64,000 bases of DNA from Legionella parisiensis (GTDB taxonomy: Bacteria > Pseudomonadota > Gammaproteobacteria > Legionellales > Legionellaceae), in assembly GCF_001467945.1 (NCBI RefSeq), contig NZ_LNYQ01000013.1, positions 1,125,843 through 1,189,842 of the forward strand, in the 5' to 3' direction. Shown here piece after piece: positions 34,542 to 44,426 of the stretch; within the stretch, counting starts at the first letter, position 1; the number at the start of each line of letters is the position of its first letter. Below the pieces are notes generated by a model. The model was not told the origin of the DNA. It made no database searches and saw only the letters and a program-made list of their open reading frames with translations. Both the position numbers and the translations under genes were made by a program.

Positions 34542-36449
34542 TCAGATCACTACCTGCGGCTCAAAAGCAAAGGGTTTTTCCATTTCATCACTGCAAGAAA
34601 AGAATGAAAGAGAACTGGGTTCCTTGACTTTTTTCCCTACCAGCGCTTTATTAATCATTGTATGAATTTCCCATTGCGTTGAGGTCCAACCATATAACCC
34701 CCGCAACTGGCGAATAATCCAGAACCTGCTGCGTAACTGGCGTATATATTTTACACCCGCAGATTCTTCTTCAGATGAATACCCGTTTATATCATCTCTT
34801 AATCGCTCCAATCGCTTCTCAAAATCAGGTCGCCCCTCGTTCACTTTGATAAACTGCACAATGCATTCACGTGCCAAATTTTTTTTATATTTGAGGCAAA
34901 ATCGATGATCCTCACCTATCTGGGTTAAAATAGCCTTAAAGGATCTATAGTGCATGCTGGTATTAATTCCCTCCAGATAAGGATTATTAAAAGCATAAGC
35001 GTGAATCATTGGCATGAGATCGAAGTATTTTCTTGCGATATCCGCTCCATTCTCAATTAGATGCTTGCTGATTAGCTTTGCATTTTTCTGCACATCTTTT
35101 TCATCTATGTTCCCAGAGCGAATCAGTTCCAATGCAATATCAAGGGGAGTTTCACCAGCAGCATTTTCTACATTAATAAACTCGCTAAACATGCTTATAG
35201 TTTCTTCGTAACGATATTCACCCAGCCTGATTGCTATATGTAACGGTGTATCTCCTTTCTCAAATCCATCAGCATTTCTACACAAATTTCGATATTGATT
35301 AAAAGTATCCTGTACCTGTTGCTCAAGCGTTTCAGTCAAATTTGGAGGTATGATTTCTTTAAATAAAGCCCGGATTTGATCTTCTTCCAATTCATTCACA
35401 TAGTTGCGAAATTCTTTTATCGAAAACAGTGCCGCCCGCAAACGCGCAAGCCGTGCTACGGCAGTTTGAGTCATTAACGCGACCTCTGCCCGATCAGATG
35501 CCTTCTTCATATCCGCACATTCTTCTAATGTCTGCATTATGAGCTCATTCGGAGTTAAAATATGCTTAAAAAAAGACTTCCATTTTGCTTGGATAAATTG
35601 AGGATTATTGAGTAAGCGGGAGAAGGCATTAATATCAGCATAGTTATGGCATTCTTTATTGTCAAAAGGATTAGAAATATAGCCAAATTTTGTTGGCCAA
35701 TAGGAATTAGATGAATTGGCTAAACATACCAGAGATTTGAGATCATTTTTTGTGATATCAAAAGCATGAGGACCATGCAGTAAATGGAAAGGGCGACGGG
35801 TATGAAACCCCATGATACTGTCTACAAACATCAAATCATGATCAATTTTGAAGAATACTACCTGGGGTTTCCCTGCTCGATCTACCAGATAAAAACCATA
35901 GTTTCCTTTATGTAAATCATCCTCCTCCAAGGTATAGGAAGTAGCGAGAATACTGGCTAAAGATTCATAATCAATGGTTAATTTTCCATCTATCTCTGCT
36001 TCGACTAAACTTGCATAAAATCCCTGAGGCACTTTATCCATAAAATAAATGGGTATTTGAGTAGGATCATCGTATTGTGTTGGAGGGTCATAGTCACATC
36101 CTGTTTCCTCGTCCTTAAAAGCATAAAAAAAGGTGCCTGGCTTTTCATTGTTTGCGATGACATAGCCAAGATGCTCCACTGCCAAACCCTCAACATTATT
36201 GTCAGCATCAACTACCAGATTACTGAGAGGCGTTAAATTAGATAATAATAGCAAACGAGCCAATTGCCCAAACATCACTTCCAAACGAGAGAGTTCAGCG
36301 CGACCGTATTTATTTTTCTTACCTATGACTCGATAAGGAGGTCTTTTTTTATCGGGAGGAGTATATATCGCATGCAGGTACGTTTCATGACCCGTTGCAT
36401 GTGAAGCAGGACCTAGTTCAATGTCTTCAAGTTGGAAAAATTCAGGCAT
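34542..36449 (-). CDS. ankyrin / lipid-kinase-like effector, AnkK/LegA5-like
   Basis: 635 residues. The first 280 look like a PI-kinase-type fold: a possible nucleotide-binding lysine region (RVIGKKNKYGRAE), a catalytic loop DLHKGN (178-183, pattern DxHxxN) and a metal-loop-like KIDHD (Asp203-Asp205). Ankyrin-type repeats follow near 395-465 (GDTPLHIAIRLGEY, GETPLDIALELIRSG). L. pneumophila LegA5/AnkK is an ankyrin effector reported to be a phosphatidylinositol 3-kinase. The motifs, ankyrin placement and position relative to ankH and plaA support identity, but this is from memory. The C-terminal region has acidic patches (SSEEESAG near 550). Confidence 0.75.
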   Translation of the reverse strand: MPEFFQLEDIELGPASHATGHETYLHAIYTPPDKKRPPYRVIGKKNKYGRAELSRLEVMFGQLARLLLLSNLTPLSNLVVDADNNVEGLAVEHLGYVIANNEKPGTFFYAFKDEETGCDYDPPTQYDDPTQIPIYFMDKVPQGFYASLVEAEIDGKLTIDYESLASILATSYTLEEDDLHKGNYGFYLVDRAGKPQVVFFKIDHDLMFVDSIMGFHTRRPFHLLHGPHAFDITKNDLKSLVCLANSSNSYWPTKFGYISNPFDNKECHNYADINAFSRLLNNPQFIQAKWKSFFKHILTPNELIMQTLEECADMKKASDRAEVALMTQTAVARLARLRAALFSIKEFRNYVNELEEDQIRALFKEIIPPNLTETLEQQVQDTFNQYRNLCRNADGFEKGDTPLHIAIRLGEYRYEETISMFSEFINVENAAGETPLDIALELIRSGNIDEKDVQKNAKLISKHLIENGADIARKYFDLMPMIHAYAFNNPYLEGINTSMHYRSFKAILTQIGEDHRFCLKYKKNLARECIVQFIKVNEGRPDFEKRLERLRDDINGYSSEEESAGVKYIRQLRSRFWIIRQLRGLYGWTSTQWEIHTMINKALVGKKVKEPSSLSFFSCSDEMEKPFAFEPQVVI

Positions 36450-36509
36450 GAATCATAGATCTTAATCGAAATCAAATTGTCCTAAATTTTAACATAGAGA
36501 CCAAAAAAA

Positions 36510-37613
36510 TCAATCCTCTTCTATTGTCAGATTATCATCTTGTGAATCAAAGTCGGCGCTGTTTAAACGAATTTGCAGACCGACATTATTTTTTGAATCA
36601 GCATATTTAATTGCATTTTCCTTGGAAATTGCACCATCTCGATATAATTTTAATAAAGCCTGATCAAAAGTCTGCATGCCTTGCTCTGTACTTCGCTCCA
36701 TGGCTTCTTTAATGTCATCAATCTTTCCTTTTTCAATCAAATCAGAAACGTAGGGTGTATTAAGTAATAACTCCACGGCTACCATGCGTTGGTTATTCAA
36801 GCCAGGAATAAGACGCATTGAAATAATAGCGCGCAAATTAAGTGACAAATCCATCAATACTTGTTTGCGTGCATCTTCAGGAAAAAAATTAATCACGCGA
36901 TCCATAGCCTGATTCGCATTATTGGCATGCAGTGTTGAAATACATAAATGTCCTGTTTCTGCATAAGCAATAGCATGTTTCATAGAACTTCGTTCCCGAA
37001 TCTCACCAATCAGAATTACATCTGGGGCTTCGCGCATTGCATTGATTAATGCATTATCATAGCTCATTGTATCAATACCCACCTCTCGTTGGTCGACTAT
37101 GGATTTTTTATGTTGATGAATAAACTCTATAGGATCTTCAATAGTTAAAATATGTCCGCTTTGATTTTCGTTACGGTAATCAATCATTGCCGCCAATGTG
37201 GTTGATTTACCTGATCCTGTAGCACCTACTACTAAAACGAGGCCGCGCAACTCCATAACGATCGATTTTAAAATTGGGGGTAAATTTAACTGCTCAATCG
37301 AGGGAATCTTGTTCTGGATATAACGCACCACCATGGAGATATCGCCGCGTTGACGAAATAAGTTAATTCTAAAACGCCCAACTCCTGAAATAGAGAGGCC
37401 CATGTTAAGTTCCCAAGTAGCCTCAAATTCTTTACGCTGATCATCATTCATCAATGATAACGCAATTTCAGCCATTTGCTGTGCTTTGAGCGGCGCATGC
37501 CCTACAGGTGAAATAACTCCTTCGATTTTAATATTAGGAGGAGCTCCCACACTAAAAAACAAATCAGAAGCATCGCGATCTACCATTAATTTAAAAAAGG
37601 GAGTTATGTCCAT
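36510..37613 (-). CDS. pilU: type IV pilus retraction ATPase, PilU type
   Basis: A hexameric secretion-type ATPase working with PilT in pilus retraction at the inner membrane. 367 residues. Walker A GATGSGKSTT is near 130-139; the Asp box and Walker B are in ILTIEDPIEF and APDVILIGEIRER. The AETGHLCISTLHANNANQAM and NFFPEDARKQV segments are PilU-like rather than PilT-like. The acidic C-terminal tail (DSQDDNLTIEED) is also usual for PilU. No pilT neighbour is present. Confidence 0.9.
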   Translation of the reverse strand: MDITPFFKLMVDRDASDLFFSVGAPPNIKIEGVISPVGHAPLKAQQMAEIALSLMNDDQRKEFEATWELNMGLSISGVGRFRINLFRQRGDISMVVRYIQNKIPSIEQLNLPPILKSIVMELRGLVLVVGATGSGKSTTLAAMIDYRNENQSGHILTIEDPIEFIHQHKKSIVDQREVGIDTMSYDNALINAMREAPDVILIGEIRERSSMKHAIAYAETGHLCISTLHANNANQAMDRVINFFPEDARKQVLMDLSLNLRAIISMRLIPGLNNQRMVAVELLLNTPYVSDLIEKGKIDDIKEAMERSTEQGMQTFDQALLKLYRDGAISKENAIKYADSKNNVGLQIRLNSADFDSQDDNLTIEED

Positions 37614-37680
37614 ATATCACCTTATTCTCGCCCTATGCTACCCATAGCCTCCGGGACTTAGATTTAACTCTACTCAAATC

Positions 37681-37749
37681 TGTCATCCCCGTACAGGCAG
37701 GAACCCATTTTTATATTGGCAAGGTGCTCCTGCCTGCGCAGGAATGACA
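37681..37749. repeat. GTCATYCC-type palindromic repeat, family E
   Basis: TGTCATCCCCGTACAGGCAG and CTGCCTGCGCAGGAATGACA are inverted around a central loop of about 30 nt, between pilU and the flavin oxidase gene. Confidence 0.7.
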
Positions 37750-37761
37750 ATACCTTCAAAT

Positions 37762-39699
37762 TTAAGCAATAACCAAATCACGCAGCCTTCGATTTTCCAA
37801 TTCAAGCTGGCAAGTCTTTAAAAAAGTCGCCTTGGCATTTTTTGCTGCCTCGCCCTGTATTGGAATTAAATTAATTACCTCACATAAACGGGTTAAAAAT
37901 GTTACATATTCCTCTTTAGTATATTCTATTGGTTCCGTTTTTGGTGAAAGATTTTCCCATACGATACTCTTCTTCTCCAACTCACTTTCCAAACCTGGAC
38001 TCAGATCAAGCATTTCCTGGAAATAATTTGTGTAATAAGGAGCCATAGCCAAACGTTCTGCTCCATCATCTTTGTTCGGTGTTGCATTCCAACGTTCCGC
38101 AGCTGCTATAAATTGCTTCATGTTTTGAGAGTCCAAGAACTGGGCATAACGAACCACGCCAGCTGGAAAATTTTTACCTAAATGATTCCTTACGTCTAAT
38201 TTTTGTTCTTTCAAAAACGCTAAAAACTCTTTTTCAAAACGAGCAATACCTTGTGCTTGAGGATGTGTGACAACATCCAAAGCAATAACATGCTCATCTT
38301 GTGCACTCGTACCTGTTGTAGACAATCCGCCATTAGTTCCTTTCAAATAGCGAACGTACACTGCATAAGTAATCGGATATTCTCCACGTTTTGCCGACTT
38401 GTTTACCTGCAATTCAATTTGCTGCAAAATATTTTCCAAATGCTCCCCTGCCTTGTCATCTTTCACAGGCATAAAATAATCCACATCACGGAGTTCTTCG
38501 GGGAAAGCCACTTGCGGATGCGTAATATGGTTTTCAAAATCGACTATAGGCTTTGTTCCACGTGCTTCAATTGATTGAGCTGCAGCAATTAACATAAATT
38601 CCGGCAACAAAACTTTTAAGTCCGAATTAACGAGAAAATCCATTAAATCCTCACCTAATTTCACTCCCAGCTCCTGAAGTAACGAAGTAATTGATGGCAG
38701 ATAAGTAGCTTTGCTATTTTGAGTTGGTTTCTCAGTCGTGAAATTCCACATACGCACTTGCCACTGGTGAATGTTTTCACCAAGTTTAGACTTGGAAGAG
38801 CTTGGCATTCCCATAACACTCACGTAGTGATTATTCTTTAAGATATCTCCCAGTTTACCTTTCATTTCTTCAGTGTTGTGGAATAATGCGATTGTCTCAC
38901 GTAAATTATATGCTTTCACAGCACGCATTTTCACACTAAGAACAACTCCTAAAAAACCGCTATGTGCTGCTCGTAACGTTTGAAAATCAGGATGGTCAGG
39001 AGTCAACTCACGAATGTTTCCATCCATATCACACACTTTTATTGACTCAATCAAGCCACTAACAGCTGATTCATCACGGCCGGTGCCATGACCGCCAGTG
39101 CCTACTAATCCCACCAGACTCGCCCAACTGAGCATACTAAGCGTGGTTGAAGAGAGATTATTTTTCCGTAAAAATTCTACATAGTCGTCTATTTGCATTC
39201 CTGCATTTACTTCGACCAGTGATGCAGGAAGCTGATGAATTGGATTATCTGGATTAAACCAAGCCGGTTTGCTCTCTAGAGGCCCAAGAACTTTCGCTTT
39301 GTGATATTTCTTTTTGAAGCGAATAATAATGTCTGTGCCTTCGCCTTGAGGCGAGGCTCTGCCGCCTACTACTTCTGAAAAAGAAAAGCTCCCTTTACCG
39401 TATTTGTCGTCCTGAACTTTAGACCAGGGAAAAAAGCAACAGCCTTCAGATTTATCTTTATTTTCCCAACCGGCAGTAGCTCTTAATGTAATTTTATCTT
39501 TTGGAGTCCTATTCTCATTCATTCGTTTTACTTCTTTCATGATTAATTGGACCTGTTCTTCATTTTCTACATCAACAACCACAGCAGAGGGATTGCGTAC
39601 GTTCCCCATAAAATTTGACCAACCCTGAGTGTATGAAATTTTGTTGCGGGTTAGCATATCCATAAATGCAAATTTTAGCTTGGCTGGAAAAGTCATCAT
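37762..39699 (-). CDS. FAD-binding oxidoreductase (VAO/aldonolactone oxidase-like)
   Basis: 645 residues. The N-terminal FAD_binding_4 domain contains NPSAVVVDVENEEQVQLIMKEV and the pyrophosphate-binding SLVGLVGTGGHGTGRDESAVSGLI near 190-213. The C-terminal half resembles aldonolactone oxidases, with an LGKNFP segment near the end where the HxGK flavin motif occurs. The product would oxidise a sugar lactone or similar hydroxy compound; the substrate is unknown. It is larger than typical sugar lactone oxidases (about 430-460 residues), with extra sequence in the middle (about 300-400). Monocistronic, before pilU. Confidence 0.78.
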   Translation of the reverse strand: MMTFPAKLKFAFMDMLTRNKISYTQGWSNFMGNVRNPSAVVVDVENEEQVQLIMKEVKRMNENRTPKDKITLRATAGWENKDKSEGCCFFPWSKVQDDKYGKGSFSFSEVVGGRASPQGEGTDIIIRFKKKYHKAKVLGPLESKPAWFNPDNPIHQLPASLVEVNAGMQIDDYVEFLRKNNLSSTTLSMLSWASLVGLVGTGGHGTGRDESAVSGLIESIKVCDMDGNIRELTPDHPDFQTLRAAHSGFLGVVLSVKMRAVKAYNLRETIALFHNTEEMKGKLGDILKNNHYVSVMGMPSSSKSKLGENIHQWQVRMWNFTTEKPTQNSKATYLPSITSLLQELGVKLGEDLMDFLVNSDLKVLLPEFMLIAAAQSIEARGTKPIVDFENHITHPQVAFPEELRDVDYFMPVKDDKAGEHLENILQQIELQVNKSAKRGEYPITYAVYVRYLKGTNGGLSTTGTSAQDEHVIALDVVTHPQAQGIARFEKEFLAFLKEQKLDVRNHLGKNFPAGVVRYAQFLDSQNMKQFIAAAERWNATPNKDDGAERLAMAPYYTNYFQEMLDLSPGLESELEKKSIVWENLSPKTEPIEYTKEEYVTFLTRLCEVINLIPIQGEAAKNAKATFLKTCQLELENRRLRDLVIA

Positions 39700-39872
39700 T
39701 GCTCCTATAGTTGATTAAACATCAAAAAGGTAAAGACTTTATATTTTTATCATGCATAATTTTTTGAAGCGCTACAACACGAATCATTGTAGACGAGGTC
39801 AAACGAAGTACAACCGGAAAAGCGGAAAAAACATCCCTGCATGTTTCACTTTATCCAGATTACATCCAAGAG

Positions 39873-41222
39873 CTACATTTTTTCCAGAACTTCATGCAAA
39901 TATTTAACAGGTTCGATAACCATTGAAGAATTATGTTGCTTGGGGGCATTGGCAAAAGGCACTATAGCACGCTTAAACCCATGTTTTGCTGCTTCTTTTA
40001 ATCGCTCTTGTCCACTTTGTACCGGTCTAATTTCACCAGCAAGACCGACTTCACCAAAAATAATGGTTTCCCTATCAAAAATCCGATTGCGTAAACTAGA
40101 TACTACAGCAGCTAATAATGCCAAATCGGAACCCGTTTCCGTTACTTTTACGCCACCCACTACATTAATGAAAATATCTTGATCATAGGTAGCAATTCCT
40201 CCATGTCGATGTAATACAGCAAGTAAAATGGCTAAGCGATTCGACTCAAGGCCAACAGTGACGCGTTTGGATTGTTGTCCGTGTGCCTCATCAACCAGTG
40301 CTTGTACTTCAACCAACATAGGGCGTGAGCCTTCCCAAGTCACCATAACTGCACTGCCTGAGGTAGGCTCTGGTTGGCGCGATAAAAAAATCGCTGAAGG
40401 GTTAGCCACTTCTTTTAAGCCTTTATCTGTCATTGCAAATACACCCAATTCATTGACTGCGCCAAAACGGTTTTTAATAGCACGAATTACTCTAAAACGG
40501 CTGTCGCTTTGACCTTCAAAATATAAAACACTATCCACCATGTGCTCTAAAACCCGAGGTCCTGCCAGTGCACCCTCTTTCGTAACATGTCCCACCAGAA
40601 ATACTGCTGTCTGGGTCAATTTGGCAAAACGAACTAATTGTGCTGCTGACTCACGCACCTGACTTACCCCACCCGGAGCAGAACTTATCGTTTCCGTGAA
40701 AATAGTTTGAATCGAGTCAATCACAATCACTTTAGGATTCTCTTTTTGTGCTTGAGCAATAATTGATTCAACCTGTGTCTCTGCTAAAAGTCTTAACCCT
40801 GCCAAAGGCAAACCCAGACGTTTGGCTCGCATAGCGACTTGCTGCAAGGATTCCTCTCCCGTTACATATAAAACAGCCTCCTGCATCGAGAGATTAGCTA
40901 GAGTCTGCAATAACAAAGTGGATTTACCAATGCCTGGATCCCCCCCAATAAGAACCACAGAACCATATACCAAACCACCGCCAAGTACTCTATTAAGTTC
41001 TGATAAGCCACAATCCATCCGTAGTTCATTATCCATGACCACATCTTCTACGGCAGTGATCACCGAACGTTGATTTGCCCATGACCCGCTGCGCGCGTTT
41101 CGACTTACTGACATACCCTCTTCTGCAATCGAATTCCATGCGCCACAATGGGTGCACTGTCCAGCCCATTGCTTAAAAATTGCGGCACATTGACTGCAGA
41201 CAAATTGGGTCTTTGTTTTCAT
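39873..41222 (-). CDS. radA: DNA repair protein RadA
   Basis: A branch-migration helicase acting in recombination. 449 residues. The N-terminal zinc finger is CSQC...CTHC (about 9-27), Walker A GGDPGIGKSTLL near 82-93, the RadA-specific KNRFG near 253 and a Lon-protease-like C-terminal domain. The ATG at 41222 gives the standard MKTKTQFVCSQC start; an earlier in-frame start would add an unrelated 13-residue tail. Confidence 0.95.
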   Translation of the reverse strand: MKTKTQFVCSQCAAIFKQWAGQCTHCGAWNSIAEEGMSVSRNARSGSWANQRSVITAVEDVVMDNELRMDCGLSELNRVLGGGLVYGSVVLIGGDPGIGKSTLLLQTLANLSMQEAVLYVTGEESLQQVAMRAKRLGLPLAGLRLLAETQVESIIAQAQKENPKVIVIDSIQTIFTETISSAPGGVSQVRESAAQLVRFAKLTQTAVFLVGHVTKEGALAGPRVLEHMVDSVLYFEGQSDSRFRVIRAIKNRFGAVNELGVFAMTDKGLKEVANPSAIFLSRQPEPTSGSAVMVTWEGSRPMLVEVQALVDEAHGQQSKRVTVGLESNRLAILLAVLHRHGGIATYDQDIFINVVGGVKVTETGSDLALLAAVVSSLRNRIFDRETIIFGEVGLAGEIRPVQSGQERLKEAAKHGFKRAIVPFANAPKQHNSSMVIEPVKYLHEVLEKM

Positions 41223-41400
41223 ATTTATTCCATCCGCTTCAGTTTTATAGAGCTTTTGCAAGAGTTCTAATATACACGATTTATCTTAGCGAATCATGAT
41301 TGTTAGTACGGATACTCCTGAAGGAACATCAATTTTCTGATCAGAAGAATTAATGTGTTGAGCCATATTTAATAAATAGTACACTGACTTACTACGTCTC

Positions 41401-41427
41401 GGCCCGCGAACAAGTCGTGGGGGGACG
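41401..41427. repeat. small palindromic repeat, family F
   Basis: GGCCCGCGAACAAGTCGTGG followed by GGGACGT matches the CCCGCGGACAAGCCGCGGG-ACGT hairpin at 63976-63998. It lies upstream of the xseB promoter. Confidence 0.4.
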
Positions 41428-41447
41428 TAAAAATTAGTTTTCTTACA

Positions 41448-41475
41448 TTGAATCCTGAGAACAACTCAGTATAAT
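41448..41475 (+). promoter_or_regulatory. predicted sigma-70 promoter of xseB-ispA
   Basis: TTGAAT (-35) and TATAAT (-10) with a 16-nt spacer. The spacer contains an inverted repeat CTGAG-AACAA-CTCAG (41455-41469) that could be an operator. The xseB ATG is 32 nt downstream of the -10. Confidence 0.5.
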
Positions 41476-41506
41476 CAGTACATTTTGCACAATCAGGACA
41501 AAATCT

Positions 41507-41725
41507 ATGAGCCAAGGCATGCATTTTGAACAGTCCATCACGGAACTAGAGGAAATTGTCAGACAACTGGAAAAAGGAGAACTCTCTCTAGAAGACTCGC
41601 TTAAACAATTCGAAAAAGGGATTAGTCTGGCCAGACAATGTCAGGATGTATTACAAAAGGCAGAGCAAAAAATAGAAACTTTAACCTCTGCAGAACCTAG
41701 ATCGGATGAACAATTAAGTGATTAG
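41507..41725 (+). CDS. xseB: exodeoxyribonuclease VII small subunit
   Basis: 72 residues, the normal size. The typical pattern [33 protein letters not shown]...CQ is visible. It forms a complex with XseA (not in the window) to degrade single-stranded DNA. It overlaps ispA by 8 nt, as is common. Confidence 0.96.
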   Translation: MSQGMHFEQSITELEEIVRQLEKGELSLEDSLKQFEKGISLARQCQDVLQKAEQKIETLTSAEPRSDEQLSD

Positions 41726-42590
41726 TAACTACATAAAAAGGCACGAAGAATTTCTCAAGCAGATTATTAATGACTCTTCTGTACCTGCGACAACGATATG
41801 TTCTGCAATAAATTACTCTCTTTTCCCTGGAGGAAAGAGAATCAGACCTATTTTGGTCTATTTAACTGGGAATATATTTGATCTCGATCTCAAAATTCTG
41901 GATGTTATTGCTGCAGCAATCGAATTAACGCATTGTTATTCTTTAATTCATGATGACCTCCCTGCCATGGATAATGATGATCTTCGCCGTGGCAAACCCA
42001 GTTGTCATAAAGCTTTTGATGAGGCAACAGCGATTTTAGTAGGAGATGGCATGCAAGCCTTGGCCATTGAAGTACTATTAACTCATCTTTCTCCCCTGCT
42101 GCCACCCAAACAAGTCATTGCGATCACTCTTGAGCTGGTTAAAGCAAGCGGCATCAGCGGCATGGTGAGTGGGCAGAGTCTGGACTTGTCTGAGTTGGCA
42201 AAATCATCTACTGGCGAAGAGACGCTAAGAGAAATTCACTACCTTAAAACTGGACGTCTTATTTTAGCTTGCATAGAAATGGTTCTGAATGCTCACTCAG
42301 CACCTGAAGCATATAAAACGGCTTTACGAATCTATGCGAGCCATTTAGGCCTGGTTTTTCAAATGCAAGATGATTATTTGGATCGTTTTGCTCCTACCGA
42401 GCTATTGGGCAAAGGTCGTTCTTCTGATTTGGCCAACCAAAAAATAACATTTGCAACTTTATTTTCCAAAAAAAAATTAGAAGAAGAGATCAACAAGCAT
42501 TATCAAACTGCTCTTGATGCATTAAAAATATTTGATCAAAAAGCATTTGCATTGATTGACTTAACCAAGAAATTACAAGAACGCACCTAG
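41718..42590 (+). CDS. ispA: (2E,6E)-farnesyl diphosphate synthase
   Basis: Condenses isopentenyl and dimethylallyl diphosphates to farnesyl diphosphate. 290 residues. The first Asp-rich motif is [20 protein letters not shown] near 75-94 and the second is [10 protein letters not shown] near 216-225. FPGGKRIRP and KTGRL are intact. It starts with GTG inside the end of xseB. The usual partner dxs is not adjacent. Confidence 0.94.
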   Translation: MISNYIKRHEEFLKQIINDSSVPATTICSAINYSLFPGGKRIRPILVYLTGNIFDLDLKILDVIAAAIELTHCYSLIHDDLPAMDNDDLRRGKPSCHKAFDEATAILVGDGMQALAIEVLLTHLSPLLPPKQVIAITLELVKASGISGMVSGQSLDLSELAKSSTGEETLREIHYLKTGRLILACIEMVLNAHSAPEAYKTALRIYASHLGLVFQMQDDYLDRFAPTELLGKGRSSDLANQKITFATLFSKKKLEEEINKHYQTALDALKIFDQKAFALIDLTKKLQERT

Positions 42591-42653
42591 AGGGCTTAAC
42601 AGCCTTTATTATTTAGGTAGCCTTGCTGCGTACAGCAGGATCCATTTGGGCAC

Positions 42654-42680
42654 GAAAAAGCCTGTTTACAAGCAAACAGC
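42654..42680 (-). terminator. terminator of bioC
   Basis: In the minus direction CTGTTT, 6-nt loop, AAACAG is followed by GCTTTTTC. It lies between convergent ispA and bioC. Confidence 0.5.
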
Positions 42681-42701
42681 CTCCATGCTGAATTAATAAT
42701 A

Positions 42702-43574
42702 TTACATTTCATTTAAACTACTTTTACGCCGCGCTATCTGTGAGATGGGAATCATAGTTTCTATTCCCAGTGCTGTTTTTCTTTGCTCTCCTTTCCAGGC
42801 ATGTCCATAAACGACTTCGTACGTCAACGGATATTTACCCTTCTCAGTTTGCAACGTAGAGTAGTTTTGTTCAAATTGTCGCCAAGCCATTTTCCCAGTT
42901 AACCCTTGATTTCTTTGAGGATTAATATTTTTTACTCCTTGGGCTTTTAAAGCACGTAATAACTTGGGTAGCGTTTCATAATGCACAGCCAATAACTCCA
43001 TATCCATTACTGGCTCTAAAAAATGCTCAGACATCAAGCAATCACCGATATCATGCATGTCAGCAAATTCATTCACATGAGCATAATGATTTACCCCTGC
43101 CCACGCATGCTTTAATTCTTTAAATGTATCAGGGCCCAAAGTCGTAAACATCAAACAACCATTCGCTTTCATAACACGATTCAATTCACGAAAAACTGGC
43201 GTCAAAGGACCGCCCCAATGAATCACTTGATTGGTAAAAATTAAATCAAACGTACCTGTAGCAAACGGCATCAGCCGCATATCTGCAGCCACTAAAGGCC
43301 ACTTTCGTCGCCAACTTTGCTTTTTTTTTGCCTGAATCAACATGAACTGAGCCAAATCCAAACCAACAACTTGTGCTTTTGGATAAACCTGCTTCAGCTC
43401 ATAAGAAAAAAAACCTGGCCCGCACCCAAGATCAAGAATGCGTTGTGGCTTAATACTCAAATATTGCAATCGATCTAATAGCCGCACTCCAATTTCTTGT
43501 TGTACTTTGGCAGCAAGTTCATATTCAGTGGCATGTTGATTAAATGCCTTGCTAATTTCGTTGATAACAGCCAT
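42702..43574 (-). CDS. bioC: malonyl-[ACP] O-methyltransferase BioC
   Basis: Methylates malonyl-ACP to start pimelate synthesis for biotin. 290 residues. FNQHATEYELAAKVQQEIG near 11-29 is the BioC N-terminal signature and ILDLGCGPGFFSYEL (46-60) is the SAM site; the FTNQVIHWGGPL and MFTTLGPDTFKEL segments are typical. The gene stands apart from other biotin genes and is divergent from comF. Confidence 0.92.
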   Translation of the reverse strand: MAVINEISKAFNQHATEYELAAKVQQEIGVRLLDRLQYLSIKPQRILDLGCGPGFFSYELKQVYPKAQVVGLDLAQFMLIQAKKKQSWRRKWPLVAADMRLMPFATGTFDLIFTNQVIHWGGPLTPVFRELNRVMKANGCLMFTTLGPDTFKELKHAWAGVNHYAHVNEFADMHDIGDCLMSEHFLEPVMDMELLAVHYETLPKLLRALKAQGVKNINPQRNQGLTGKMAWRQFEQNYSTLQTEKGKYPLTYEVVYGHAWKGEQRKTALGIETMIPISQIARRKSSLNEM

Positions 43575-43610
43575 TATAAAACCAGGAAAAATTAAAGGAA
43601 TCCAACACTC

Positions 43611-44315
43611 GTGCGCCAGAAAATATGGAGTTTAACACAAAGTTTACGCTTGTACTCAATATGTATTTTATGTAATCAGTTTCATAACGGCAAAATGGCA
43701 GTATGTACCCCATGCATTGAGTTCATGACTCGTTTAGGTCCTGCATGCCGCTACTGCGCATGTCCTTTACCTGATACTTATTTATCGGTCTGCGGACGCT
43801 GCATTAAAAAAATACCTTATTTCGATCGTGCATACATGACCTATGCCTTTGAGGAACCTCTACGTAATCTTTTGCACCAATTTAAATACCACAATGGTCT
43901 TTATCTAGGATCCTTTTTAAGTGAATTAATATATCTCTCACTACCAAAAAATGAAAAAATGCCTCAATGTTTAATTCCTGTCCCTATGCATCCACAACGA
44001 ATTAAATCACGCGGATTTAACCAGGCCGCAGTTTTAGTTCGTTTACTCGCAAAAAAATTACAGTTGCCTTATGACCTAACCAGTTGTCAAAAGATCATTA
44101 ATACAGAGCCCCAAGCAAGTCTTGACAGCGAACAAAGAAAAAAAAATTTACGTTGTGCCTTTAAGGTCAAAAAAATTCCCTGGCACCATGTAGCAATTGT
44201 TGATGATCTCTTAACTACCGGCAGCACAGCCAATGAGCTGGCATTTACGTTAAAAAAATCGGGGGTAAAAAAGGTAGATGTATGGTGTTGTGCTCGAACC
44301 GTGGATAAATCTTAA
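43611..44315 (+). CDS. comF: ComF family phosphoribosyltransferase-like protein
   Basis: 234 residues. The N-terminal zinc-binding region has cysteines in CILCNQF, CTPC, CRYCACP and CGRC. The C-terminal PRTase domain has the PRPP motif VAIVDDLLTTGSTANEL near 200-216. ComF is linked to DNA uptake in competent bacteria, and Legionella is naturally competent; its biochemical activity is not settled. It starts at GTG 43611, with AAAGGA upstream. Divergent from bioC by 36 nt. Confidence 0.9.
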   Translation: MRQKIWSLTQSLRLYSICILCNQFHNGKMAVCTPCIEFMTRLGPACRYCACPLPDTYLSVCGRCIKKIPYFDRAYMTYAFEEPLRNLLHQFKYHNGLYLGSFLSELIYLSLPKNEKMPQCLIPVPMHPQRIKSRGFNQAAVLVRLLAKKLQLPYDLTSCQKIINTEPQASLDSEQRKKNLRCAFKVKKIPWHHVAIVDDLLTTGSTANELAFTLKKSGVKKVDVWCCARTVDKS

Positions 44316-44324
44316 AAATTAGAT

Positions 44325-44420
44325 CTGATTTTTGAATACCGAAGCACGGCATACATATAGTACATGAGCATCGGAACGCAGAAAATCGGGGCAGTTTGTC
44401 CAAGAGAGTAGAAAGGTAAA
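44325..44420 (+). repeat. dispersed stem-loop repeat, family B
   Basis: Contains GATTTTTGAATACCGAAGCA, ATAGTACATGAGCATCGG, GCAGAAAATCG and CCAAGAGAGTAG, in the same order as the minus strand of 22460-22597. It lies between convergent comF and the protease gene. Confidence 0.6.
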
Positions 44421-44426
44421 CAGCCC

